Below, piece by piece: positions 53,161-62,961 of a stretch of 64,000 nt of DNA. The notes under the pieces were generated by a model, which saw only the letters and a list, made by a program, of their open reading frames with translations, made no database searches and was not told the origin of the DNA. Numbering within the stretch: position 1 is the stretch's first letter; every line of letters starts with the position of its first letter. The stretch is taken from NCBI GenBank assembly GCA_004194705.1, contig SADC01001188.1:1-64000 (forward strand), read 5' to 3'. Position numbers and translations under genes: made by a program. Source of the stretch: Ditylenchus dipsaci (lineage: Eukaryota; Nematoda; Chromadorea; Rhabditida; Anguinidae).

Positions 53161-54217
53161 GGGTACACCCCGTTTGTGTCTAAAACCGTTTGTGTCTAAG
53201 CTGTTTGTGTCTAAACCGTTTGTGCCTAAACCGTTTGTGTCTAAAGCCGTTTGTGTCTAATTTTTTAGATAACCTAATTCATTTTTATTGACTTTTTTCA
53301 TCATTAAACCACAGTCAACCCTTGATATAGCCCCTTGATATGGCGTTAAGCGAATCCATCTACACCGTATCGGTCCATACACGAATTGGTCCATACTTTA
53401 AAATTCGTGCATTGAAAAATTTTCTCCTAATTTTTCAGTCTGAACCAACCTGACTAAGCCTAATCAAGGTCGTCCACTTGGATCAATCTTTTTTTTGAAT
53501 TTTCGGGTATTGAAATCTGTTTTCTGGACTAACTCGGGCATGCTGAGAATGATTTGATAGTGGTAAAATGGCGTTTCGTCGGGCATTGTTTGGTATCAGG
53601 AGATAATTAATTTTACAAAAACTCGATTATACCAAAACTCAAAAATACACTACAAAACGGCATTCTACCAATATCAGACCACATTAAGGATGCCCAAATT
53701 AGTTCAGAAAATAAAGTTTGAAACTTGAAAAACGAAAATTTTTTTGATCTAAGTGGATGACCACTTGGCTAGCTTGGTTCAGACTTGAAAATATAAATTC
53801 CCACAAAACTTTTGTTTGGAGTAGTTTTGGATGGTTTCGGATGGTTTTTTTGTTGTTTTAAGTGTGTTGGGTACTTTTAGTTGGGCTTGAAGGTTTTGGG
53901 TGTCTTGAGGTGGTTATAAGTGGTTTAGGGTGGTTCAGACACATTCTAAAATTTTTCGAAAAAACAACAGCGGGACAAAGCAACTTTTAAATAAAAAAAA
54001 ATTGACAAACGTCTATTTACCGTAATTCACAGTGCAAGGTGAGGGGTAGGAGTGCACAATACAAATGAATTAGGTTATGTAAAAGATTAGACACAAACGG
54101 CCTTAGACACAAACGGTTAGACACAAACGGCCTTAGACACAAATGGTTTAGAGACAAACGGTTTAGACACAAACGGCCTTAGACACAAACGGTTTTAGAC
54201 ACAAACGTCCGTGTCCC
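53161..54217. mobile_element. Foldback element with CGTTTGTGTCTAAA arrays
   Basis: Nine-base duplications GAATATATC (53152-53160 and 54218-54226). Left end GGGTACACCCCGTTTG, right end CAAACGTCCGTGTCCC. Six or so CGTTTGTGTCTAAA units on the left (53168-53260) face the complementary array on the right (54080-54205). A second palindrome (53460-53780) is nested inside, related to 37810-38120. Confidence 0.85.
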
Positions 54218-54352
54218 GAATATATCGTTCTCTTTATATGACTAGTTTGAATCGAAGCGCTGTAAGCAATATTGATAGGGCGAAATTGTTTGTTGAATGG
54301 AAATTCTAATTTTGGAAATTTTCAAATCACAACGCATTTCTAGATTGCGTAA

Positions 54353-55707
54353 TAGCTCTTTCACAAACGTTGGAGTTGGCGTTGGAGTTGGCGTTGGAGT
54401 TGGAGTTGGAGTAATTTTTTTATGAACACCTTTTTACTCCAACTCCAACTCCAACGCCAACTCCGACCCTTTCACAAAAAACTCCAACGCCGACTCCAAC
54501 TCCAACGCCGACTCCAACTAATTACTAATTTTTTTAAAATAGTTTGAAAAATTATTGAATAAAAACAGTATTTTAAAAGCATGTTAACACAAATATTGTT
54601 CACTCGTTATCCACGTTAACACAAATATTATTCACTCGTTATTCACCAACCACTTCTCATATTCATCCAAGAGATTTTGATATCCTTCTTGAAAGCCAGC
54701 AGATTTTTTTATCACCTGTTGCGGAGATTCTTTTAAAGATACCCTCCACAGACTGAGCCAGAGGAGACAGATCAGAAGCCGGAGTGTTAATCGTCTGGAG
54801 CGCTTGGAGAATGCTTCATCAACATCACCGGATCTATTTTTTCTCTTTCGAGACAAGCTGGCGAAGCACGATCGCTGTCAATGGCAGAGATGAAGCTCTT
54901 GAGCTATTAAATGCAGGAGAACTTCTAGGGCTATCGAACAAAGGGTTCTCAACATCTCTCTTATGGTCGTACTCATTCTCATCATCGCCATCGTCTTTAG
55001 AGACTGACAGAATGAAGAATGCCTATCTTCCCAATAGTCAACTACAGACTCCATTTTTTTCTAGGCGATCGTGCTTTTCCTCTTTCTACCTATATAATGA
55101 AGCCATTTGGTGCTAGCCATAATGGAACATGATAAGAGAATCTACAACTATCGAATAAGCAGGCTCTCAATCGCATTGAGAACACATTTGGTCAGCTTCT
55201 ATGAAGTGGAGAATTCTTTCTCAAGCCAATAGAGTGTTCCCATCAAACTGCAGATGACATTATTTGGGCACATGTATTCTTCACAATTTCCTCAAAGAAG
55301 AGATGAGAGAGGAAATAGAGCAAGATCAAGCTCTTGCTGCTTAAAGAGGATGGAGAGGTTTAACTGATGAAGAACCTGAGGTGGAAAACAATAATGCTAA
55401 AAATTCGTGATAAACTTGTCTTTTTTCAATTCTGAAGGAAGGGTTGACTTCCAGGAAAACATGATTTAATATTGTGCATTTATAAATCAAAATGAATGAA
55501 TAATAAGAAATATGAATAATAAGAATTAAAGTCGGAGTTGGCGTTGGAGTTGGAGTTGGCGTTGAAGTTGGAGTTTTTTATGAAAGGGTTGGAGTTGGAG
55601 TCGGAGTTGGAGTTGGAGTCGGAGTTGGAGTAAAAAAGCATTCATAAAAAAATACTCCAACGCCAACGCCAACTCCAACGCCAACTCCAACGTTTGTGAA
55701 AGAGCTA
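54353..55707. mobile_element. PIF/Harbinger-like element with GGAGTTGGCGTT arrays
   Basis: Three-base duplications TAA (54350-54352, 55708-55710), the length expected for Harbinger. Ends TAGCTCTTTCACAAACG / CGTTTGTGAAAGAGCTA. Subterminal arrays of GTTGGAGTTGGC occur at both ends. Transposase remnants lie inside. Confidence 0.82.
55060..55430 (+). pseudogene. Harbinger-type (DDE_4) transposase, C-terminal remnant
   Basis: With frame changes the plus strand reads AFPLSTYIMKPFG, DKRIYNYRISR, a block like IENTFGQL and MKWRILSQ, and later LHNFLKEEMREEIEQ. This is the tail of Harbinger nucleases (GD-AFPL--YLM-PY, then NYR-SRARR-VEN-FG-L--RWR, then LHN-L). Several frame breaks make it non-functional. 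A 74-residue basic frame on the minus strand (54856-54632, MSRKRKNRSGDVDEAFSKRS) could be a relic of the second Harbinger protein, but this is a guess. Confidence 0.55.
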
Positions 55708-55775
55708 TAAGGATAATTCACTCATCCTTCAATTCGCTTATCCTCAAAGAGATAAGGCAGAGGTATATGGTGTTA

Positions 55776-56174
55776 CAGTCGACTCTCTAAATAACGACTA
55801 TCTACATAACGTCCCTCTCTACATAACGTCTCAATTCGGCTGAACACTGCTTCAAAGACGCCTCTACATATAACGTTTTTTCGAAGAAAAAAAAATTAAA
55901 ATTGAAAGCGTCTCAACAAGAAAATAACTCATTTTTGCTTTTAATATGTTCAGTTTGGTCAGCTTTCAAAATTTGCTGTTTTAGAGACGGGATTGTAAAC
56001 TGCAACCCAGTTTTTTTTGAAAAACTCTCTACATAACGTCTGGTGAGTGATATATAGGCGAGTGCCTCTCTACATAACGACTCTCTATATATCGTCCTCT
56101 CCTCATAACGTCCTCTCCTCATAACGTCCCGTTTTTGCCGGTCCCTTGAAAGACGTTATGTAGAGAGTCGACTG
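55776..56174. mobile_element. Pogo-like MITE with CTACATAACGTC units
   Basis: TA on both sides; ends CAGTCGACTCTCTAAATAAC and GTTATGTAGAGAGTCGACTG. Repeated CTCTCTACATAACGTC units at both ends. Confidence 0.85.
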
Positions 56175-56334
56175 TAATGCATTATTTTAGATTTTTGTTG
56201 GTATGTAAGTGATTCCAAGATATGCTGTAAGGAATCTTTTTCTCTGTGAGTGGTAAACTAGATTCTTTTGATGGTATTATACCTTATCTGACTTTTTGAG
56301 TCAAATAAATTGAGTATAAAGGGTCCGAAAGGTA

Positions 56335-56480
56335 GAAATTGAAAAACCGATAAAATAGATAAAACCGATAAAAGACCGATAAAATACCGATAAAACCGTT
56401 AAAACACCGATAAAATTACAGTCATTAAATTAATTCTCGTTTGAATTTTATCGGTCTTTTCTCATTTTATCGGTTTTCCC
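56335..56480. repeat. ACCGATAAAA inverted array
   Basis: Repeats of ACCGATAAAA on the left and TTTTATCGGT on the right around a short spacer. Confidence 0.6.
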
Positions 56481-56489
56481 CACCATGGC

Positions 56490-56930
56490 TTTCACCCGGG
56501 TGGTAGAAAAAAGTAGTACCAAAATACTTAATTCTAGTACCAAATTTTTATTTTTTGAACTTTTCTTTTTTTCTCCTCACTTTGTAGGTACACTTTTGAA
56601 ATTTTTTAAACTATCGTGCAGCCTGAATCTCAGCTACTTAACAAGATATCTTTTTACAGTAAAAAAATTAAAAAATATGGAGATTTAGGGGTCTGAATAG
56701 AGGTATTTGGTCGAAAAAGTTACTTCATACAAAGCTCAAAATCTTCATATTTTTGAAATCTTTTACAGAAAATTGAAGTCTAGTTAGAAAGCTGAGATTC
56801 AGGGCTACACGTTCATGTGTCAAGGAAAAAATCTCTAACTTTACAAAGAGTTTTTCTATGCATGTTAAATTTTGGTACTAGAAATAAGTATTTTCGTACT
56901 AGATTTAAGTATTACCCCTTTCCCCTGCTT
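56490..56930. repeat. Imperfect inverted repeat
   Basis: The left end (AGTAGTACCAAAATACTTAA) and right end (ACTAGATTTAAGTATTACCC) are inverted relatives, with further complementarity around AGCCTGAATCTCAGCT / AGCTGAGATTCAGGGCT. No coding content. Confidence 0.55.
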
Positions 56931-57202
56931 TAAATGACCTCACTTTGAGGTCTTCAATCTTATTTACAAGATTGAATTTTAAATGAATCAATCTTATATT
57001 TTGGATTGTTTTGAGCAACTTCCAAGTAGTTAGCACGGTTTTTTTCACCAGTTCGGACTGTTTTTGTGCAAGAATTCAGATTTGAGAGTCGACAATTCAG
57101 TTTGATCCTTACATATTTCTACTTGCTAAATATTTTTGTTTCCCGTTATTGGGTCACATTTCCTTATTTCGATTTTTTTAGAAAAATCAAAAGACGCTCG
57201 AG

Positions 57203-57511
57203 ATGGTGTTCAGCAAGAAAAGCTTTGGTATGATCTCTACGATGCTGGCTGCTCTGCTTTTGTTCAGCTATTCTTGCCTGCTCTCTTCTGCTGCCGAGGA
57301 TGTTGAAGTTGTTGAGCCTGAGCGCAAGGATTTCGACTTGAAGGGCATTTTCATGAAAGTGGGAGGCATCTATCTCGACTTGATTGGCCAGGGACTGCAT
57401 CATGCTGGCGTTCACTTGGATTATCTTGGTCAGCGTGCCCGAAACGTCAGCCAGCTTTCTGATGGGAATGCTACTCTCGTGGAAGACAGTCTCAAGAATG
57501 CCTCGTCTTAA
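57203..57511 (+). CDS. Small secreted protein, single exon, unknown
   Basis: 102 residues. The start at 57203 is preceded 21 bases upstream by CGATTTTTTTAG, a good splice acceptor, suggesting a trans-spliced or UTR-spliced leader. The N-terminus has a hydrophobic signal sequence (MISTMLAALLLFSYSCLLSS then AAED). The mature part has an acidic/basic stretch (DVEVVEPERKDFDLKG) and an amphipathic region GGIYLDLIGQGLHHAGVHLD, ending DGNATLVEDSLKNASS with two possible N-glycosylation sites. No cysteine in the mature part. It resembles small secreted effectors or antimicrobial-type peptides only in general character; family unknown. Confidence 0.6.
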   Translation: MVFSKKSFGMISTMLAALLLFSYSCLLSSAAEDVEVVEPERKDFDLKGIFMKVGGIYLDLIGQGLHHAGVHLDYLGQRARNVSQLSDGNATLVEDSLKNASS

Positions 57512-58038
57512 GTAGCGCTGCCATGTTAATTTTCTGTTGTATCTATGAACACTGTTTGCCGTCTATAAGTACGTTATTTGCATGCAATAGAAATCAGCTG
57601 TAAAAGCATCGAGTTTTTATACTAAAGTTTTGCTTTCGGTGTACTGCGTAGTCCGACCCTATCTTGATGGCCACATTTTCCAGTCTACATGCTATAATTT
57701 TTTATGAGTTCGATCGTGTTGTTCGGCTAAATTTAACCTGAAGCCACCACTCAGGTTAACTTGACCCCCACCAGTCAATTAAGCTTGGGAAACCAAGGCA
57801 ATTTTTTTAAAATTTTTTAAATCTTATAAACAATTTAAAAAAAAATTTGCCTTGGTCCCTAAGCTGATTTACTGCTGGGGGTCAGATCCGTTGGTACTTA
57901 TTTATGTAAACCTCATTTGAGCACCCTCATTTGGGCACCCTCATTTGCCCTCACCAACTTCAAATATGCTTAATTTTCAAACTCTAATGTGTTGCTCTTC
58001 AGATTTCATTTGTAAAGCAGTTTTTAGATAATTCGTAG
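57512..58038. other. 3' flank and short hairpin repeat
   Basis: 57755-57890 is a hairpin (TGACCCCCACCAGTCAATTA / TGATTTACTGCTGGGGGTCA and GCCTTGGT arms). The rest shows no gene. Confidence 0.5.
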
Positions 58039-58290
58039 CCTACAAAAACCTGCAGGTCACCATACCGAAGGTGTCTATGTCCAGATTAAAACTTGCATTA
58101 CGGGAAAAGTGTTCGGAAACCAGCGCTTAATCGAAGTTCTTTCCCCTACACATGGTTTGTTAATACCAAATAGCGAGTTTACTGAAAAAAAAACCTGTGC
58201 CGTGCTAGGAAACTACTTTAACTATCTAAGGGTACTCCAAACCACCCGTGAAGTGGTTGACTTAGGTAGTGGTAACTGGGTGGTGATTAG
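58039..58290 (+). other. Possible exon, weak
   Basis: Open in one frame across about 250 bases after TTTTTAG and CGTAG acceptor-like sites (VYVQIKTCITGKVFGNQRLI, then FTEKKTCAVLGNYFNYLRVL). It could be an upstream exon of the cysteine-rich gene, or chance. The downstream extension of this frame is only the 42-base tandem repeat. Confidence 0.25.
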
Positions 58291-58294
58291 GGTT

Positions 58295-58505
58295 GTCGAG
58301 CGCTCGAAATTTTCGAGTCGAGCGCTCGATTCGATATTCGAAATTCGAAATTTTCGAGTCGAGCGCTCGATTCAATATTCGAAATTCGAAATTTTCGAGT
58401 CGAGCGCTCGATTCGATATTCGAAATTTGAAATTTTCGAGTCGAGCGCTCGATTCGACATTCGAAATTCGAAATTTTCGAGCGCTCGATTCGAAATTCGA
58501 TTTTG
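58295..58505. repeat. 42-base tandem repeat
   Basis: About four and a half units of a 42-base period, each containing the palindromes GAGCGCTC and TTCGAA (core TCGAGTCGAGCGCTCGATTC). The preceding TAGGGTTGTCGAG resembles a hAT-type terminus, but no right end was found. Confidence 0.8.
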
Positions 58506-59123
58506 GGTCTTTTCCGTGTTTTTTTACATTCAGGCTAATTTTGACTTTTTTTGTTTTCAATGATCTTTAAAATGGAGTACTCAAAAGGCATTGGCATCCA
58601 ATAGTAACAAAAGCTTATCTAGACTCTTTTTAATTTATTGAGCACAGCCCGGTTAACCGAAGCTATGCATCAACAAGTCGCGTCATAACCCAACAAAAAC
58701 CATCAGTTATTGATCAGTAATATTCCGAGAAGCTAACGCAAATCTGCTCTCTTTGCATCTTTTTGCTGAACTTTAGTGACAAAAATGTGATAAAAACCCG
58801 AAAAATGACCCTACAATACCTTGAACAGACTACATATATCTTTAAAGCATGGAAAGAAAATCTTTTTTTAAACAATTTGCCAATTTGGAGCAGATATGAA
58901 CCATTAAGCAGAAAAAATAGTTGAAGATGTGATTTAGGGTAGTTTTTAAAAAAGTATGATCACTGACTCCACGAGTGCATAAGTACAACTAAACTTTTTA
59001 TGTGTTTTTTTCCAATCGGCACGGCTGTAAAATCCACTCGATTTTTAAAAATTCAAGCATGTTAAAGCGCATGAAACAACAAAAAAGTTCATTTTTGAGA
59101 ATTGGGCGAATTGTACAGTTCAG
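58506..59123. other. No gene seen
   Basis: AT-rich sequence; it could contain upstream exons of the following gene, but none can be supported. Confidence 0.4.
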
Positions 59124-59284
59124 CCTTCGAATGGCCTTCAAAATGCAATATATGGCATATATGGCGAGGTACTGGCTGGTTCACTTGCATAGTTTTCGGT
59201 AAAACATGTAGCATGCAAGGGAAAAAATGTGTTTGTCTAGACTCGACTGGCTACCTTAATGGCTGCTGCCTTCCAATGCATTAA
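59124..59284 (+). CDS. Last exon of a cysteine-rich peptide gene
   Basis: After an acceptor TACAGTTCAG (59114-59123) the frame reads EWPSKCNIWHIWRG, TGWFTCIVFGKTCSMQGK, KCVCLDSTGYLNGCCLPMH and a TAA stop, with AATAAA 36 bases later (59320-59325). Seven cysteines in 52 residues, with K-C-x-C and C-C spacing, suggest a disulphide-knotted extracellular peptide. No family is recognised and the signal-peptide exon was not found. Confidence 0.5.
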
Positions 59285-59899
59285 TAATTTTTGCATGGTA
59301 TTTATTTGCATAACGATAGAATAAACGTGTGAAAACTATCTAAATAAAAAATGACATGTTGAATTTATACATTAACATTGCATTGTCCATATTGATAAAT
59401 CTTAGACTTTGACCAACCCGAAACAAGAAGCCACCCGTCTCCACCCTTGAAATTTGTAGGACTCTAATTAATTCAATATTGGAACCGAAAGCCTTCGGTT
59501 TGCGTTTTAATTCGGTATTTGGCCATAGTCCTCAATGGGTACCGATTTTTTTAACTTGGTTTCCCTGCTGATTTTTCAGGACTTTTCAGTCTAAGGCTCA
59601 AGCAAGGGTTCGCCATTTTTTAAATATTTTTTTCTGGGAGTCGTACATGCCTCGTCAATATTCTGCAATTTCAATTTACTGGAAATACATTTTCATAGCA
59701 CAAAATGAGCTTTTTAAAAGAAAAATAGTTGCAGTAAAGAATCTACCTACTTTTCCTATAAAAAGTCAATTTTTCGAAAATCTTGAATTTTGGTATTTAG
59801 TTATTTTTGTATAGATTACGAAGGTGATAACTGAGTGAATCACATGTTGAGGGTACCCTGGCACCAAAAAAAATAGTTTGAAAATAGTTTTGTTAACTT

Positions 59900-60081
59900 G
59901 AGCCAACCGCATAAATAAACTGCATGCTTTTTTCATGCATCCAGAGTCACTTTCGAGTAATTTGTGCCTGAGGTATGTGTGTGTCTCAGGTCCAAGTCCC
60001 CAAAACACGGGGGCGTCGGGGCTTGAGAGTTAGAGATGCGCACACACACTTACCTAAAACATGATTCCAAGCAAAACACTT
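59900..60081. repeat. Donor-hairpin repeat interrupted by the LINE
   Basis: Contains GCATGCTTTTTTCATGCATC, the hairpin arms (GAGGTATGTGTGTGTCTCAG and CACACACTTACCTAAAACAT) and ends AGCAAAACACTTGA, after which the LINE tail begins; in the sister copy at 24985 the sequence continues CTTGATCATAAAATGC. Confidence 0.7.
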
Positions 60082-60150
60082 GATTTATTTTATTTATTGT
60101 TTACGCAACAAGTGCGCGACGAAAACAAATACATATTTCTTTAAAAATAA

Positions 60151-62961
60151 TTACAATACAAAATCATTTAGATCACATTCTTTGAGTTTTTTCCTGAAAA
60201 GCGTTATTGTAGGGGAAGCAACAATTTCAGCTGGAAGAGCATAATAAATTTTAGGTGTCCGAACAAAGAAAGAGTGGAATCGGAAATTTGATTTGGAAAA
60301 GGGTACACTAGCTTTATGTTTTCGGAAGTTATAGGATGACTGAAGAGACGGGATATTTAGATTAATATCAATTTTTTTCAATACTATTTTGTGATAGAAA
60401 ACAAGGTCAGCTTTAAGTCGTCTTTTTTGAAGAGTTTCCATTTTGAATAATTTTAAGAGCTTTTCATAATGAGGTTTATCAGGATATTTATTCCTAAGTG
60501 ATCTGAAGTATATTTGATTAAGGGCAATTTTCTGGATCCGCTCTATTTTCTTAATATCTTTTTTTAAATAAGGATTATACACCACAGAAGAAGTTTCAAT
60601 TATGGGTCTTACATATGTCATGTATAGTTGTACTAGGAACTTGTAATCAGTCGAGCGAACAGCCTTAAAAAGAGTGAATAGGCGAGAGTAAGCAGATTTG
60701 CATAGGTTTTCTAAGTGGGCATTCCATTTTAAGTTTGGGGTAAGAACTATGCCCAAATCTTTAATTGAATTTTTAACAGGAGCTATTTGATTGGCATTCA
60801 GATAATATATATGGTGAGGGTTCTTTTTGCCAAGGTGTAAAACTTGGCACTTTTCAGGGGATATTTTTAGCTCATTTTCACAACACCATTCGAAAAATTC
60901 TTGTATGAAAACTTGCAGGTTTTTGGGATAAGTCTCTCTGTCGAAGCTAACATAAGCTTTCAAATCGTCGGCATATAACTTTAGCTGCACTCCTGAGACT
61001 TGACAAGACGATGAGAACTCAGAAAAGTAGAAAATAAAAAGAAGAGGGCCCAATACAGATCCTTGAGGAACACCACTTGTTTGGAGGGTTGGTTGAGAAA
61101 ACGAATCTTGAATTTTTACCATAAAGTACCTTGAAACAAGAAAATTTCTGATCCATTTCAACAATGCTCCATATACACCAGCTTTTTGCAATTTTCTGAG
61201 AAGAATAGAGTGTGAGATTGTGTCAAAGGCTTTTGAAATGTCAAAATAACAAACGTCAGTACACTTATTTTCTTCTATTGATTTTGACCAATCGTCAAAC
61301 ACCTCAATCATTTGTGAGTTAACAGACCTCTTATTTAAAAAACCGTGTTGGAATTTTGGGATTAAATTGCGAGATAAGAGGAATGCTAATAATTTTTCAT
61401 GAACGATTTTCTCCAAAATTTTAGATAATGAACATGTCAGACTTATAGGACGGTAGCTTGAGGGATCGTGTTTATCTCCTTTTTTGAAAATAGGGTGAAC
61501 ATAGGACATCTTCCAAATATCTGGAATAGTACCACTCATCATAGAGTACCTAAAGATTTCCGTGATGGGTTTCGTTAGAAATTCAGCGCTATTTTTGAGA
61601 AAGATGTAAGGTATTCCATCAGGCGATGTATTAACTTTACTTGGTAGAGAAATTAGGTGTTTGTAAACCATGTCAACAGTTATGTCGATATAACCAATAC
61701 CTTTGTTGGAAAAAGAACTGTTGATGAATGTATCAGTGGGAGGGAGAAAAACTGAGGCGAAATATTCAGAGAAAGCCTGGGCTTTTTCTTCTGGAATGAA
61801 GATGTGCTTATTGTCTATTACAAGTGAAGGAATGGAACAATTTTTTGACTTTATTTGGTTTGATACGTAACTGAAAATCTCTTTCGAAGTCTTATTTGTT
61901 AAAAGCCTTTTTTCTCGATTTTTAAAATATTTTAAAAGTTCTTTGTTTAGACAATAGCTAGTTTGTTCAAATTTTTCCAAAACCAGTGGTTGATTTATGT
62001 CTCTCCATAACTCTTCTCTATATTTCATTATTGATACAATATGTTTTGGTAACTGAGCAGGAGCAATGGTTCTTTGAGGAACAAAAGTATAAATAGCCTT
62101 TTTTGACTCATTTTGAAATGCCTGGTAGAGACCATTGATGGTTGGTTGTGAATAATAAAAGCGTTCTCTCCAATCCACATTGGAAAGATGAGTGTTTATT
62201 TTCGGCAGGCAGCATTCTTTAAACGAAAGCACCTTGAATTGTTTTTGTCGGTGATGCTCAAAATAAGCTTGAAAACTGATTTTTGAATGATCAGAACTAG
62301 AAAAGGGCGATAAGACTTGGATTCTAGAAATAATAGAAGGATTATCGGTGAGTAAAAGGTCCAAGATATTTTCACCTCTTGTCTTTTTCGAGATAAGCTG
62401 AACCAGGCCAACTTCTTTGGAAAACTCATAAAAATATTTTTCACACTTGTTCATAGGTGACTTTGGTAGAGACGGATTCCAGGTTATATGAGGAAAATTA
62501 AAATCGCCCACGAAAATTTTTGGATATGAAACAGTCATTAGCTCAGACATAACTTTTGAAAACTCTTCGACGACTTTTAAATTTACAGAAGGAGGAATAT
62601 AGACGTTAATTAGCCTTATTGCATTATTAAGCTGGGGAGAGAAAATATCGACACACAAGATATCAAGTGGAGGAACAGTGCTAGTTTTTACAAGAGTTGA
62701 GTGATATGCTGAAGAAATTATAGTAGCTACACCACCACCCTTACCATTACGATCAGACCGAAAAACAACATAGTTTGCATTAGGACAAAGAAGAGAATCA
62801 GGAAACTTTTTGGTAAGCCAAGTTTCACTTAGACATAGAACCGAAAAGCTATATTGATTTAAGAGAAAATGAAAATCATTAAGTTTATTTGCAATTGAGC
62901 GAGAATTAAAAGTAATAAAAGATAAACCGTGATTTCCTTGTGACCAATTTAGTTTCCCTGC
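60151..62961 (-). CDS. LINE ORF2, endonuclease-reverse transcriptase
   Basis: The frame is open from 62961 to 60151, 936 codons, with no ATG before 62658; it overlaps the end of ORF1 in the -1 frame. The AP-like endonuclease comes first: ITFNSRSIANKL, LCLSETWLT, KGGGVATIIS, VGDFNFPHITW and SSSDHSKISF. The reverse transcriptase follows: YRPISLTCSLSKILEKIVHE, FLNKRSVNSQMIEVFDDW, FDISKAFDTISHSIL, SGVPQGSVLGPLLFIFYF and the catalytic KLYADDLKAYVSF. The C-terminal part (VRPIIETSSVVYNPYLKKDI, ERIQKIALNQIYFR) is like CR1 elements. It nicks DNA and copies the element RNA at the target. Motifs are intact, so it may be active. The methionine at 62658 would cut the endonuclease in half. Confidence 0.88.
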   Translation of the reverse strand, partial: AGKLNWSQGNHGLSFITFNSRSIANKLNDFHFLLNQYSFSVLCLSETWLTKKFPDSLLCPNANYVVFRSDRNGKGGGVATIISSAYHSTLVKTSTVPPLDILCVDIFSPQLNNAIRLINVYIPPSVNLKVVEEFSKVMSELMTVSYPKIFVGDFNFPHITWNPSLPKSPMNKCEKYFYEFSKEVGLVQLISKKTRGENILDLLLTDNPSIISRIQVLSPFSSSDHSKISFQAYFEHHRQKQFKVLSFKECCLPKINTHLSNVDWRERFYYSQPTINGLYQAFQNESKKAIYTFVPQRTIAPAQLPKHIVSIMKYREELWRDINQPLVLEKFEQTSYCLNKELLKYFKNREKRLLTNKTSKEIFSYVSNQIKSKNCSIPSLVIDNKHIFIPEEKAQAFSEYFASVFLPPTDTFINSSFSNKGIGYIDITVDMVYKHLISLPSKVNTSPDGIPYIFLKNSAEFLTKPITEIFRYSMMSGTIPDIWKMSYVHPIFKKGDKHDPSSYRPISLTCSLSKILEKIVHEKLLAFLLSRNLIPKFQHGFLNKRSVNSQMIEVFDDWSKSIEENKCTDVCYFDISKAFDTISHSILLRKLQKAGVYGALLKWIRNFLVSRYFMVKIQDSFSQPTLQTSGVPQGSVLGPLLFIFYFSEFSSSCQVSGVQLKLYADDLKAYVSFDRETYPKNLQVFIQEFFEWCCENELKISPEKCQVLHLGKKNPHHIYYLNANQIAPVKNSIKDLGIVLTPNLKWNAHLENLCKSAYSRLFTLFKAVRSTDYKFLVQLYMTYVRPIIETSSVVYNPYLKKDIKKIERIQKIALNQIYFRSLRNKYPDKPHYEKLLKLFKMETLQKRRLKADLVFYHKIVLKKIDINLNIPSLQSSYNFRKHKASVPFSKSNFRFHSFFVRTPKIYYALPAEIVASPTITLFRKKLKECDLNDFVL

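Noticed and set aside
54784..55116. 110-residue plus-strand reading frame as a host gene
   Set aside because: It lies inside the Harbinger-like element and only its end overlaps transposase sequence in another frame.
58109..58570. 153-residue plus-strand reading frame
   Set aside because: Its second half is translation of the 42-base tandem repeat; only the first part might be an exon.
60151..62658. LINE ORF2 starting at the methionine at 62658
   Set aside because: The open frame and endonuclease motifs extend about 300 bases further upstream, so that start would remove half of the endonuclease.
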